Shown here: positions 17,431 to 26,910 of the stretch, piece after piece | How the letters are laid out: every line of letters begins with the position of its first letter | How positions within the stretch are numbered: position 1 is the first letter of the stretch | From: Furfurilactobacillus curtus | GTDB taxonomy: Bacteria > Bacillota > Bacilli > Lactobacillales > Lactobacillaceae | Length of the DNA stretch: 64,000 nucleotides | Assembly: GCF_045862785.1 (NCBI RefSeq) | Contig: NZ_BQXO01000002.1 | Location: forward strand, 310,001 to 374,000 | Direction of reading: 5' to 3' | Made by a program: the position numbers and the translations under genes | Notes under the pieces: generated by a model | What the model saw: only the letters and a program-made list of their open reading frames with translations | Told to the model about the DNA's origin: nothing | The model's database searches: none

Positions 17431-18135
17431 TTATTTTTTATCGCTCGGTAAGAATGGCTGAATCAAATTAGCCAGTGACTGCATATTCCGTGTTTGAATA
17501 TAGATTGTACCATTGCCACTGAATTCAGTGACTAAGCCTTCACCAGTTTTGAAACCAACCACACCGCTGGCTGGCTTAATAGAATATTCTAAGCTACTAT
17601 CCCAAGCGACCACATGATTATTATCAACCACATATTGGTGACTGCCGTCTAATTCAATCGGAATAATATCGCCATATGAGGAAACTAAGACAGTACCTGT
17701 ACCAGAAGTTTCCATGATGAAGAAGCCTCCAGTTCCGCCAAAGATTGCACCACTCGTCTTTTGGCTAACCATGTTATAACTTGCCGTTGAATCCATAGCG
17801 AGAAAGGCACCGGTGTTCAGCCGATACTGATGATCAGCATCGATAGCGAGCGCTTTAATAGCTCCCGGGTTGTTCGGAGCAATAGTCATTTTAGCATCGA
17901 CTGAAGTTCCAGTCGCTGTTGTGATGAAAAAGCTTTCTCCACTTGTCATGGAACGGCCCAGAGCGCTGACGAAGCCGCCGAGTCCTTTCTTACCATTATC
18001 ATTCAGGTGACCGCTTAAAGTTACAAGGCCATTATGATAGATCAGAGAGCCAGATTCAATCTGGATCGTTTCATCTTGAGCTAAAGTCAGGTTAACGACG
18101 GGAAATGTAGTATTAGTCGTGATTGTATACTTCAT
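17431..18135 (-). CDS. AIM24-family protein
   Basis: A 234-residue protein rich in beta strands and Gly/Thr, with the family's recurring pattern: an early ESGSLIYHNG, GGFFIMETSGTGTVLVSSYGDI in the middle, and FKTGEGLVTEFSGNGTIYIQTRN near the end. Bacterial AIM24 (TIGR00266-type) proteins form a beta-sandwich of unknown function, sometimes linked with stress or membranes. No signal peptide or helix is seen. Upstream on the minus strand, AAAGGAAG is the ribosome site, and TTGAGA with TAAATA at about 18 bases could be its promoter. Confidence 0.8.
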   Translation of the reverse strand: MKYTITTNTTFPVVNLTLAQDETIQIESGSLIYHNGLVTLSGHLNDNGKKGLGGFVSALGRSMTSGESFFITTATGTSVDAKMTIAPNNPGAIKALAIDADHQYRLNTGAFLAMDSTASYNMVSQKTSGAIFGGTGGFFIMETSGTGTVLVSSYGDIIPIELDGSHQYVVDNNHVVAWDSSLEYSIKPASGVVGFKTGEGLVTEFSGNGTIYIQTRNMQSLANLIQPFLPSDKK

Positions 18136-18240
18136 GAGACTACTTCCTTTGGATTTACCTTTTTATTTAAAAAGAAGCATAGCATAGTCTCAAGCTCCGC
18201 ACTAAGAAATCTTCTTGCTCTTTAAGCACATTCCTTAGCA

Positions 18241-18936
18241 ACAAAAAAGGCTCCGAGCCTTCTCTACCCGGAACCTAGTTAATCAAGGAAAGATCCTCAA
18301 TCGGCGCAACATTCGTTTTACAATTCTGAATGAGCTAACACCTCAATATTAAATTTACGCAATCCCTTGTCCTGACCTACCTGTCCACTTGTAAACTGTC
18401 TGCTAATGTGGGCGAAGTCAACGACTACCTCGTGACTGGTCGCTCATCACCATTTGATCGGCAGGCAAACGGCGGTATAGGCATCACGCGTGGCACACAT
18501 ATGACTATCTATCAGTCATACACCTCCAAATTGGAACGTGATTTATTTGGTGCAGGGTACGCATGAAACTCACATTACGAGTTTCGTTAAACAATTTGGG
18601 TCATTGGAATCACCTGCTGTTTCTCAGAAAAACTGATGCAACACGCTCACCAATTTGAAACTTTAAAACCTAATTTGGAACTTGGAGCGGATAAAAAATG
18701 GTTCAACATTCCGGTGCTACCGTAACCTACTGTGTCACCAACACTTCGCGCGGTCAGCTAATCTCGTTGACAAGGCGCGGTCTAAATGTTTCTCAACATC
18801 CATAACTTTACGTGACCTGCGGACTACCAGCTTTTCAAACGCTGGGGTAGCTGTGATCGTCAACCGTGGTTCCCAGAACCATCCCGGTACGACCATGATG
18901 AGAAGGCGTCGATTGAGGGAGGTAATTCCTTTCCTC
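18241..18936 (-). ncRNA. Candidate large structured non-coding RNA, about 700 nt
   Basis: No credible protein is encoded here, yet the minus strand has a promoter (18943-18971), a terminator (18247-18261) and many stable hairpins between them. Examples: 18867-18881 (TGGTTC arms), 18786-18799 (ATGTT stem closing a GAGA tetraloop), 18565-18585 (7-bp GAAACTC / GAGTTTC), 18500-18520 (7-bp TATGACT / AGTCATA) and 18281-18302 (9 bp with wobbles). Size and density of structure recall the ornate RNAs of Firmicutes such as GOLLD and ROOL, but I could not match either by eye. It lacks the conserved RNase P and tmRNA motifs. The gene lies between an AIM24 gene and an LPXTG gene. Confidence 0.6.
18247..18261 (-). 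terminator. Terminator of the candidate large RNA
   Basis: On the minus strand AAGGCTC, one base, GAGCCTT then TTTTT: a short, classic intrinsic terminator at the end of the gene-free stretch and facing the promoter at 18943-18971. Confidence 0.8.
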
Positions 18937-18942
18937 ACCAGT

Positions 18943-18971
18943 ATAGTAGCACGTTCAGAAAACGCTTACAA
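18943..18971 (-). promoter_or_regulatory. Promoter of the candidate large RNA
   Basis: On the minus strand TTGTAA (18971-18966) and TACTAT (18948-18943) are 17 bases apart, placing transcription start near 18936. No ribosome site or ORF follows. Confidence 0.6.
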
Positions 18972-19236
18972 CAAAAATGCTTGGTAAAAATAATTTGTAA
19001 CATATGTCGATTTGAGAGTGGCATGTACATGATGAATGAGTAATAACCAACCAACAATTATTGAATAACTTTTAATATAATAACGCTTCACATTTATCTA
19101 GCTGTAGTTATATTATGGTGTTTAGTGGTTTTGCTAGTTAACTGTCTTAACACAAAAACATATTTGAAATCACCATAACTGCTAGAATAGCCGACTTCAA
19201 TTGAGTCGGTCCATTAATTGGCTGGGAGGCCACATC

Positions 19237-22038
19237 ATGAAATTGAAGCATGGGAAACAATCTCAAATTCGGGTAACGCGTTTTAAGCTGTATAAGGCCG
19301 GCAAGCTTTGGCTAGTTGCAGGAACTGCGTTATTGACAATCGGTATTGGCGTTGGCGTAAGTGAAGTACAGGCGGCGACTACGCAGACCAGTGCAACTAC
19401 GACCAGTGCGGCAGGCAGTCAAACATCTGCTCAAGTGTTGGCCAGTCACTCAGTGAAATCTGCTAATTCCACTGTCAGCCAAACGAGTCAAGCATTGAGT
19501 AGTGCAACTAGTGCAGTTGGTCAAACCACAAACGGCGTTCAACAAGCTTCAACTGCTGTGACTCAAGCATCGACTAACGTACTTGCAGCACAGCAGAGTG
19601 CGACTAATCTAAGTGCGGCCGCACAATCACTCAATCAGTTACAGAGTATGGTTAGTCAGGCGAAGCAGACAGTATTTGCTGATCAAAGTGGATTGAGTTC
19701 AGCACAATCAACAAATACTGATGTTGCCAAGCGGCTTACGACTGCGTCCACAGCTGTCAATGAGGCCAATGCCCAATTGACCAATGATCAACAGACGTTA
19801 ACTAGCGCGCAACAAGCGCTGGCTACACTGACTGGTTCAGTTGACTTAGTGAGTGCACAGTCAGCAGAATCAGTTGCTCAGTCGGCAGTTAATGCGGACA
19901 ATTCAGTCATTGCCAGTTTGACGGCAACACTTGGACAGACCGAGACAGTTCAGAGTAAAGCAACGAGTGCAGTTTCCTCTGCCCAATCATTGATGGCGCA
20001 ACAGAGTCAGGCGGTTGTCAATGCATCAACAGCGCAACAACTGGCTCAGACCACATTCAGCAGTGATAATGTGACAGTGACGAGTTTACAGACACAGATT
20101 GCGGCTGCAAGTCAGACATCAACAGATGTGAGTGCCTTAAAGCTACCAACTACTTTTGCAAGTGAATACAACGCATTTAGTGCAGGAAATGTCACATCCG
20201 CCGATTTTAGCACCTACATGAGTAGTGTTTTTGCAGCTAATTCTTTGGCCGGATCAACAGAAGGTGCTTTATCAAATGCAGCTAGTGCAACGGATCAAAC
20301 AGTTAACGTTGCCAGCTTGACGTCGGCCCAGGCTGATGCAGCCGGTCTATTCACAGTGGCCGTCGTTAACCAAGTTCGGAGCGCTTTAGGGGAACAACCG
20401 ATTGCCGCTAATGCGGATATGATGAAAATTTCAGCGAAAATTGCCGCTCAGTACGACGCTGACAATTGGGATTTGAGCTCACAAGGTCATGATAAAGTCG
20501 CTTTAAATAATATTGACAGCGCTGCTGGCTTATCGAGCTGGAGCGAAAATGCTGGCGGACCAATTTCTGGTTGGAATACCAATGTTGGAAACTATACATT
20601 GTCTTTGTATCCTAATATGAACGACTTTGAAACTTTTCTATATATTTCCATTACCAGCATGCTGTTTGATGATGCTGACTCTGGATGGGGGCATTTAGAA
20701 AACTTCTTGAATTCATCGACCAATGTTATTGGGATTTCTGGTGATAAGTACGACTGGGTTCATTTTAATATGGATGGTTATAATGGAATTGCTGGATTGG
20801 GATCAGCACCAGTACAAGTTAGTTTGACTAACAACTTATCTGAACCAGCGTCATCTGACGTAACTGCCTTGATCGCTCAATTGAATCAAGCGACGGCAAA
20901 ACTAACGGCTGATCAACAGGTCTTGTCACAGGCAACTACGTTATTGAATAATATTCAGTCAGATACAACTGCGCAAAATGCTTTGAATACTGCACAGCAA
21001 CAATTGCGGCAAGCAAATAACAGTGTTACGATGACAACTCAGCAACTCGATCAGGCTCAAAAGCTGTTAGCGGCAGATCAAGTCACTTTAACCAAGGCAT
21101 CGCAGATCGTTCAGCAAGCCAAGACGACGGCTGCAACTGATACCACTGCAATTAAGCTAGCAACGGCTGTGGTTAGCGCTGCTCAGGCACAGTTGACAAC
21201 CGATCAAGCAGTTCAGTCAAAAGCTACGACGACTTATCAGGCGACGGCAACGTCTCAAACGGCGATTAGCCGACAACTAGATGCCGCTCAAAGACAGCTG
21301 ATGAGTGATCAGGCTCAATTAGCCACTTTGCAACAACAATTAGCGGCCGCCCAAAATGCGTCGAATGAATTAACCAATGCTGATACTGCAATAATAATTG
21401 CTCAACAAGTTTTGGATCAAGCAAACGCGGCTTTGACCAAAGCTCAAAATGATGCTAAAGACGCTTTAGACGCCCAAAGTAGCGCCCAATTGGCGTATAA
21501 TGCGGCTATTACGGCACTAAATGCTGCTCAAGTTCAATTAGAGCAAGCTAACGAAGCTGCTAATTCTACGTCATCAGCTACCAGCGAAGCAACGTCAACA
21601 TCGACAGCCTCGACGAGTTCGGCAGCAACGTCAACATCGACATCCTCAACGAGTTTAGCGGCAAAGTCAACATCGACAGCCTCAACGAGTTCGGCAGCAA
21701 CGTCAACATCAACATCCTCAACGAGTTCTATGGCAGAGTCATCATTAGCGATGTCAATATCTAATATGTCAAAGAGTACGGTCGAATCCATGACAGGTAC
21801 AAGAAGTTCAACAGGGAATGTGACGGAAATGCCAGCTTGGGAGGTAAAACCGACTGACACGGCTGTTGTATTAAACTCTGTAGTGGCCCCTAAGACAAAG
21901 AGCCAGGCTATACAGACATCTCACGAAAAACAATTACCGGCAACTGGTGCACAATCGTCACAACAAACTGGTCTACTAGGGTTAGCATTGGCAATGTTAA
22001 CTGGTTTAGGTGTGCTTGGTTTTAAGCGTAAGCGTTAA
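19237..22038 (+). CDS. LPXTG cell-wall-anchored surface protein with SEC10/PgrA-like domain
   Basis: About 933 residues. ATG 19237 follows GGGAGG; an earlier in-frame TTG is not needed. The signal peptide is of the KxYKxGKxW type (KLYKAGKLW) with cleavage near VQAA. A long Ala/Gln/Ser/Thr-rich region without Cys, probably coiled coil, flanks a folded domain at about residues 370-530 (WSENAGG, GWGHLENFL, WVHFNMDGYN) that resembles the SEC10/PgrA surface-exclusion, CAP-related domain. A second coiled-coil region, a Ser/Thr repeat stalk and the sorting signal LPATG plus a hydrophobic stretch and KRKR end it. Sortase A would link it to peptidoglycan. Adhesion or aggregation is likely; the ligand is unknown. 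Confidence 0.85.
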   Translation: MKLKHGKQSQIRVTRFKLYKAGKLWLVAGTALLTIGIGVGVSEVQAATTQTSATTTSAAGSQTSAQVLASHSVKSANSTVSQTSQALSSATSAVGQTTNGVQQASTAVTQASTNVLAAQQSATNLSAAAQSLNQLQSMVSQAKQTVFADQSGLSSAQSTNTDVAKRLTTASTAVNEANAQLTNDQQTLTSAQQALATLTGSVDLVSAQSAESVAQSAVNADNSVIASLTATLGQTETVQSKATSAVSSAQSLMAQQSQAVVNASTAQQLAQTTFSSDNVTVTSLQTQIAAASQTSTDVSALKLPTTFASEYNAFSAGNVTSADFSTYMSSVFAANSLAGSTEGALSNAASATDQTVNVASLTSAQADAAGLFTVAVVNQVRSALGEQPIAANADMMKISAKIAAQYDADNWDLSSQGHDKVALNNIDSAAGLSSWSENAGGPISGWNTNVGNYTLSLYPNMNDFETFLYISITSMLFDDADSGWGHLENFLNSSTNVIGISGDKYDWVHFNMDGYNGIAGLGSAPVQVSLTNNLSEPASSDVTALIAQLNQATAKLTADQQVLSQATTLLNNIQSDTTAQNALNTAQQQLRQANNSVTMTTQQLDQAQKLLAADQVTLTKASQIVQQAKTTAATDTTAIKLATAVVSAAQAQLTTDQAVQSKATTTYQATATSQTAISRQLDAAQRQLMSDQAQLATLQQQLAAAQNASNELTNADTAIIIAQQVLDQANAALTKAQNDAKDALDAQSSAQLAYNAAITALNAAQVQLEQANEAANSTSSATSEATSTSTASTSSAATSTSTSSTSLAAKSTSTASTSSAATSTSTSSTSSMAESSLAMSISNMSKSTVESMTGTRSSTGNVTEMPAWEVKPTDTAVVLNSVVAPKTKSQAIQTSHEKQLPATGAQSSQQTGLLGLALAMLTGLGVLGFKRKR
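21590..21737 (+). repeat. 36-bp tandem repeats coding for a Ser/Thr stalk
   Basis: About four copies of a 36-bp unit (12 codons, roughly ATSTSTASTSSA) lie in the wall-spanning part of the LPXTG gene. The copies are almost identical at the DNA level, so the copy number probably varies between strains. The long antisense frame over it is a shadow of this repeat. Confidence 0.8.
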
Positions 22039-22060
22039 CCAATTTAAATTTTTTTGGATT

Positions 22061-22104
22061 AAAAGGTGCCATACCTGGTTTGTGCTGGGAATGGCACCTT
22101 TTTT
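22061..22104 (+). terminator. Intrinsic terminator after the LPXTG gene
   Basis: Arms AAAAGGTGCCAT and ATGGCACCTTTTTT around an 18-base loop, just after the sorting-signal gene. Confidence 0.9.
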
Positions 22105-22552
22105 GTTAAAAAGTGTAATTTAGGCGATGAATTAAGTTAGAAGGTTTGTGTTTATTCAAATGATTTTTCGGAATAACGCGATCGTTACGGCACAAATGAT
22201 GGGTATTAGTCGGGTGATTAAGCAAATGTTTTTCAAGTAGAAAATGTGACGAAGCCTATTTAGCAAGTGGAGACTTGAGAAAGTGATTTTAGTGGTTCAT
22301 GGTGCATTATTGATAATTTGTCACAGGTGCCCCTAACCTTGGTGGAATAAATTTTTAGCAATGAGATAATTGAAGATTTCTTTCTCGGCGAGTTTTAAAT
22401 TTTATGATTTTCTAATGAATTGTATTACCATTTTGCAAGTAGTAATCGGGAGTAAATAAGTGAAGATTGATTTAATTACCGTTAATATGAAGGTAGAACA
22501 GTAAGCTTTCATATTTTTAGAGACATCGAAGTTTTGCAAAGGAGGTTCGATT
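22105..22552. other. Gene-free interval, nothing identified
   Basis: About 450 bases of AT-rich sequence between the LPXTG terminator and the esterase gene. I see no ORF, RNA gene or repeat in it. It must hold the esterase promoter, but no -35/-10 pair stands out. Confidence 0.5.
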
Positions 22553-23503
22553 ATGAGTAGAAAAATCGTTTTAGAATCAGCAGCACAAGCCTTTAGCGAA
22601 GCCAACCAGCCGCATCCACGAATCTATGAATTACCACCCAAAGACGGACGTGCATTATTGGAGGAAGTACAAACGTCACCAGTTAATAAATATAACGTTG
22701 ATATTGAAGATATCCTTGTTGCAACAGGTAAGTGGGGCGAAGTGCCGGTGCGAATTGTTCGTCCAGCTGGCAATTATCGTCAATTGCCCGTCATCTTCTA
22801 CATTCATGGTGCAGGATGGGTCTTTGGTAGTGCCCAAACTCATGACAAGTTAGTTCGTGAATTGGCGGTGCGGACGAACTCAGTTATCGTGTTCCCTGAA
22901 TATTCGCGGTCTCCAGAAGCCAAGTATCCGACAGCAATTGAACAAAACTACGCCGTTTTACAGCAATTAAGTAACCTGGCTGAAAGTAAAAAGTTTGATC
23001 TTAGTCGACTGACCATTGCCGGCGATTCAGTCGGTGGAAATATGGCGACGGTGATGACCCTTATGACGAAGCAGCGCGGTGGATTATCGATCTTACAGCA
23101 ACTTTTATTTTATCCAGTGACTGATGCTACTTTCACAACGACGTCTTACGATCAGTTTGCAGAAGGTTATTACCTAACGAAGGATGGCATGAAGTGGTTC
23201 TGGGATCAATATACGACAGACGAAAAACAACGAGCAGAAATAACAGCCTCACCTTTACGTGCGACGATTGAACAATTACGAAAATTACCACCAGCGCTGA
23301 TTATAACTGGCGAGGCAGATGTATTGCGAGATGAAGGCGAGGCCTATGCCAATAAGCTGCGCGAAGCTGAAGTTAACGTGACACAATTGCGTCTACAAGG
23401 GATGATCCATGATTTTGTGATGGTTAATTCATTAGACCAGACCAATGCCACTCGAGCAGCGATGGCAATGGCGACGAATTGGATCATGAATGGAAACCAC
23501 TAA
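22553..23503 (+). CDS. Alpha/beta hydrolase, HSL-type esterase
   Basis: A 316-residue hydrolase with AAGGAGG before its ATG. The oxyanion-hole motif is HGAGWVFG (usual HGGGW), the nucleophile motif is GDSVGGN, the acid is in GEADVLRDE, and the His is in GMIHDF, so the triad is complete. No signal peptide: a cytoplasmic esterase or acetyl-hydrolase. Members of this family act on short-chain esters. It stands alone and a bidirectional terminator follows. Confidence 0.88.
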   Translation: MSRKIVLESAAQAFSEANQPHPRIYELPPKDGRALLEEVQTSPVNKYNVDIEDILVATGKWGEVPVRIVRPAGNYRQLPVIFYIHGAGWVFGSAQTHDKLVRELAVRTNSVIVFPEYSRSPEAKYPTAIEQNYAVLQQLSNLAESKKFDLSRLTIAGDSVGGNMATVMTLMTKQRGGLSILQQLLFYPVTDATFTTTSYDQFAEGYYLTKDGMKWFWDQYTTDEKQRAEITASPLRATIEQLRKLPPALIITGEADVLRDEGEAYANKLREAEVNVTQLRLQGMIHDFVMVNSLDQTNATRAAMAMATNWIMNGNH

Positions 23504-23546
23504 TTAAGCACTGACTTTAAATTTGCTCAGTGTTTTGGTTCTGAAA

Positions 23547-23598
23547 ATAAGCTCAATAAAAGCTAGCGTCTCGAGATGCTGGCTTTTATTGAGCTTAT
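23547..23598. terminator. Bidirectional intrinsic terminator
   Basis: Long arms ATAAGCTCAATAAAAGCTAGC (left) and its near-complement ending in GAGCTTAT (right) between the convergent esterase and uxuA genes. Confidence 0.85.
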
Positions 23599-23705
23599 AA
23601 CATAGATCAGTATTTGGTGACCAAGCCTAGCAAAGATGGCCTTTGGACTTTTTGCTTTGAGTAAGAGTCATCGGATGATTCAGGCTCCAGATGTTTCTCC
23701 ACGTA

Positions 23706-24788
23706 CTATAACTTACGACTATTTTTTTCAAGTGCTTCCCAGAGCCCATTCAGATAGGCAATTCCTAGAGCACGATCATACAGGCCATATCCTGGAACGC
23801 CATCTTCTCCCCAAATATTACGGCCATGATCAGGACGGATATAGCCATTAAAGTTTGTGTCATGCAGTGCTTTCATAATCTCATACATATCTAGGCTTCC
23901 GCATTCAGAAAGGTGGGCTGATTCGTGAAAATCACCTTTTTTATTCATAAAGCGGATGTTACGGGCATGAATAAAAGGTGCGCGATCTTTACTGACAAAT
24001 TCACGAATGATAGCCGGCACGTCGTTATCGGGATTTTCGCCTAATGAACCAGTACAAATGGTAAAACCGTTGTACTTAGATTCATGCATTGCTTCGATAG
24101 CACGCATATCTTTGGCATTTTTGTAAATGCGTGGTAGACCAAAGAGCGGACGCGGAGGATCGTCAGGATGCATGGCCATGCGAACGTCACATTCTTCGCA
24201 GACAGGGATGATGGCGTCCAAAAAATATTTCATATTTTCGCGTAGTTTACTCTCATCAACATTTTTGTAAGCTTTGAATAAACCCTCAATTGTGGCAAGA
24301 CGATCAGGCTCCCAGCCCGGCAATGTATATCCGTTCGAATTTGCTCGTGTGGCATCGATAATTTCCTGTGGGTCCTCAGCTAATTTATCAGCTTCGAAAG
24401 CCATATCGTTAGAACCATCTTCCAATACATAGTGCAGGTCGGTGCGTAGCCAGTCAAATACGGGCATGAAATTATAACAGATAACTTTGATGCCAAATTC
24501 AGCAAGGTTTCGAATTGTTTGCTGGTAGTTTTCAATATATTGATCGCGACTAGGCAAGCCAATCTTAATATCATCATGGATATTGACTGATTCAATCACT
24601 TCTAATTTCAAACCAGCTGTTTCAACTTCTTTTTTTAACGCGGCAATCTTGTCTTTCGGCCAGACTTCGCCTACTGGTACGTCAAATAATGCGCCCACAA
24701 CTTGTGTTGTCCCAGGAATTTGACGAATGTTCTGCAGGGTGATTGGGTCATTTTTAGATCCGTACCACCGAAATCCCATATTCTCCAT
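23706..24788 (-). CDS. uxuA: Mannonate dehydratase
   Basis: A 360-residue UxuA (TIM-barrel, Mn2+/Fe2+-dependent, no Fe-S cluster). Family hallmarks are MGFRWYGSKNDP at the start, CYNFMPVFDW, MAMHPDDPP, CTGSLGENP, HARNI, HESAHL and RPDHGR. It converts D-mannonate to 2-keto-3-deoxygluconate. It lies 21 bases downstream of uxuB on the same strand, with AAGGAG before the ATG. Full length. Confidence 0.95.
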   Translation of the reverse strand: MENMGFRWYGSKNDPITLQNIRQIPGTTQVVGALFDVPVGEVWPKDKIAALKKEVETAGLKLEVIESVNIHDDIKIGLPSRDQYIENYQQTIRNLAEFGIKVICYNFMPVFDWLRTDLHYVLEDGSNDMAFEADKLAEDPQEIIDATRANSNGYTLPGWEPDRLATIEGLFKAYKNVDESKLRENMKYFLDAIIPVCEECDVRMAMHPDDPPRPLFGLPRIYKNAKDMRAIEAMHESKYNGFTICTGSLGENPDNDVPAIIREFVSKDRAPFIHARNIRFMNKKGDFHESAHLSECGSLDMYEIMKALHDTNFNGYIRPDHGRNIWGEDGVPGYGLYDRALGIAYLNGLWEALEKNSRKL

Positions 24789-24809
24789 ATGTCTTACTCC
24801 TTCTGATAC

Positions 24810-26423
24810 TTAATTAAATGTTTCGTGCAATGTTTTGCTAACGGCTCCGGGAGCCGCAATCATTTTAGTAAAGCTTTTTTCAATTGATTCGGTCAAACCT
24901 AGCGCACTCAAATCAGTGGGAAAAATCTGTTTATTAGATAAAATTGGTTTCAATACTGTGTGTGCATCAACTGTGTCGCCAAGTTTAATATTAGTCACAT
25001 ATGGCTGTAATTCTGCTAGTAATGGATCTGGACTTGGCACGAAAGCGTCGCCATCGTCGTTAATGGCCATCAAGAACCGGCACCAGCCAGCAATGATTAA
25101 CGGAATGGCTTTTAACTTACTAGCATCGGCCTCTTTATCTAGATAATGTTTTAAAGTGACGCCAAAGCGAATCGGCAATTTTTGTGAGGTGTCACTGGCG
25201 ATTCTTTGCGGCGTGTCCGGGATGTTTTTATTCGGTAATCGTTTATTGATTACTTCGTCAATGAAGGACTTAGGGTTAATAATTCCGGGGTTCTTGACAA
25301 CGGGAAGGTCCTCGTTGTATCCCAGCTGTTTGACGAGGGATACAAGATCTGGGTTCGTCATCTCTTCTGCAATACTAGTATAACCGAGAATTGAGCCAAA
25401 GATTGCAAGTCCGGTGTGTAAAGGATTTAGACAAGCAGTTACTTTCATTTGATCGGCATCGTTCACAGTTTCACGATTAGTCAAAATGACGCCAGCTTTT
25501 TCCAAATTAGGTCGACCATTTGGAAAACTATCTTCAATCACTAAGTAATGTGTTTCTTCGGTATTACCAAACGGTGCAATTGTCGTATTTTTAGCAGTGT
25601 GAATGATCTTCGTGTCTTCAAACCCGCTGGCCTTTAAAATTTTTGCCACTGACTCGGCTGGATTCGGTGTGATACGGTCGATCATGCTCCAAGGGAAACT
25701 GACCAGAGTAGGATCATTTAAGTAATCAATGAAGCCTGGCTCTGCTGTCCCTTCGTGGACCCAACCGGTAGCAATTGTTAAGACACCATCTTGGAAACGC
25801 TGACCATTTTCCGAAAAATTGTCGGTCGAGATCATTGCAATCGGCAACTTACCGTGGCTATATCTGGCAAGCAGCAACCTGGTAATAGCCCCCATGTTAG
25901 TCTGAGCATTATCTGGTGCCCCATTTATATCAGCTTGAGCGGTCTTCGTTAGATTTCCATTGACGTCACGTAGTGAGTACCCTTTTTCAGTAATAGACAT
26001 TGTTACTAATTGAAGTGACGGATTCTGAAAAATTGTTTTCAGTTTTTCCCATCCGTCTGCCTGCGCCTTATTGTAATAAATTGCATCGGACACGCTAGCA
26101 ATTAACGTTTTTTGGTAATGACCAGTTTCATCCATGACAACTTGCAGGGTTCTATTGGCATAGGGTTTATAGGCTTCATTAATCACACCGTCATCGTAAG
26201 TTTCAGCAACGATAATACCGGAGGTCATTTCCCCAATGTTCAACAGATCTTGAGCAATTTTGGCGTGAAAGCAACGAAATAAATTTCCACCACCAAAGTG
26301 GACCCAAACTGGTTTTTTAACTGTATGTTCTGTAACTACGGCTTGATCAAAATTTGGTAAAGAAACGCCAGCATCTTTAAAAACTGATACCTTCGAAAGA
26401 TAATCATCAGTTAGCTTATACAT
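24810..26423 (-). CDS. uxuB: D-fructuronate reductase (mannitol dehydrogenase family)
   Basis: A 537-residue long-chain polyol dehydrogenase. It shows HFGGGNLFRCFHAKIAQDLL near the N terminus (cofactor site) and MIDRITPNP, together with a C-terminal Lys-containing segment. Pairing with uxuA identifies it as fructuronate reductase rather than tagaturonate reductase or mannitol dehydrogenase. It reduces D-fructuronate to D-mannonate with NADH. First gene of uxuB-uxuA; its promoter region holds the palindromic operator and a cre-like site. Confidence 0.9.
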   Translation of the reverse strand: MYKLTDDYLSKVSVFKDAGVSLPNFDQAVVTEHTVKKPVWVHFGGGNLFRCFHAKIAQDLLNIGEMTSGIIVAETYDDGVINEAYKPYANRTLQVVMDETGHYQKTLIASVSDAIYYNKAQADGWEKLKTIFQNPSLQLVTMSITEKGYSLRDVNGNLTKTAQADINGAPDNAQTNMGAITRLLLARYSHGKLPIAMISTDNFSENGQRFQDGVLTIATGWVHEGTAEPGFIDYLNDPTLVSFPWSMIDRITPNPAESVAKILKASGFEDTKIIHTAKNTTIAPFGNTEETHYLVIEDSFPNGRPNLEKAGVILTNRETVNDADQMKVTACLNPLHTGLAIFGSILGYTSIAEEMTNPDLVSLVKQLGYNEDLPVVKNPGIINPKSFIDEVINKRLPNKNIPDTPQRIASDTSQKLPIRFGVTLKHYLDKEADASKLKAIPLIIAGWCRFLMAINDDGDAFVPSPDPLLAELQPYVTNIKLGDTVDAHTVLKPILSNKQIFPTDLSALGLTESIEKSFTKMIAAPGAVSKTLHETFN

Positions 26424-26453
26424 AACGCGTGCTCCTTTTAAAATAATAGATAT

Positions 26454-26467
26454 ACTAATATATCAGT
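26454..26467 (-). promoter_or_regulatory. Hexuronate operator, uxuB promoter copy
   Basis: ACTAATATATCAGT, one base from a perfect palindrome and almost identical to the copies at 26798 and 32422. It lies about 30 bases upstream of the uxuB start. The likely binder is the GntR/FCD regulator at 32621. Confidence 0.7.
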
Positions 26468-26491
26468 TCTCAAAATCAGTTTATCACGAAA

Positions 26492-26505
26492 TGAATCCGT
26501 TTTCA
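26492..26505 (-). promoter_or_regulatory. Putative CcpA cre site, uxuB promoter
   Basis: TGAATCCGTTTTCA agrees with the cre consensus TGWAANCGNTNWCA at nearly every position, next to the palindromic operator. Suggests carbon catabolite repression of uxuBA. Confidence 0.6.
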
Positions 26506-26797
26506 ATTGCGGCTTTTGTCCTTTCGTGACGATAATTCAAGCTCTGTTTATCGAACTCATATTGGCACGCAAGTGATTTGTGAGTGGAAGGTCACCAATG
26601 TGTCTATATCAAAGTGCGACTAATGAGAGGCATTTAACACTTGATTTGTCGAAACTAATCAATCGCCAAACCTTGAGTGATCGAGAATTGACTGAACCAA
26701 GGAGCGAAAGGATTCAAAAACAGACAACAGACAACTGACTTATAGACACGCACTAAGTTAAAAGCGACTTTAAATTTTACCCTCATTGAACTACAAT

Positions 26798-26811
26798 ACT
26801 AATATATCAAT
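26798..26811 (+). promoter_or_regulatory. Hexuronate operator, kdgK promoter copy
   Basis: ACTAATATATCAAT, about 100 bases before kdgK. With the other copies it defines a shared operator for the locus. Confidence 0.65.
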
Positions 26812-26883
26812 TGGTCCGATTATTTCTTAGAATGGGGGTAAGGCGTTCGATAGAAGAGAGCCTTGATAAGGTTTGCAACAATT

Positions 26884-26897
26884 TGAAAGCGCTTTAT
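26884..26897 (+). promoter_or_regulatory. Putative CcpA cre site before kdgK
   Basis: TGAAAGCGCTTTAT matches cre except at its last two bases, and lies directly before the kdgK ribosome site, where bound CcpA would block transcription. Confidence 0.55.
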
Positions 26898-26910
26898 TAG
26901 GAGGTAGAAA

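Noticed and set aside
18241..18936. RNase P RNA, tmRNA, 6S or rRNA as identity of the large RNA
   Set aside because: A GAGGAAAG string recalls RNase P, but the following GTCC core and the 3' conserved segment are absent; tmRNA and rRNA signatures are missing too.
18682..18987. Open frames on both strands (101 and 67 codons) in the 18.2-18.9 kb stretch
   Set aside because: No ribosome site, composition unlike protein, and they lie inside the hairpin-rich RNA candidate.
21534..21860. 108-codon antisense frame in the LPXTG gene
   Set aside because: A shadow of the Ser/Thr repeat (VEDVDVDVAAEL pattern); no ribosome site.
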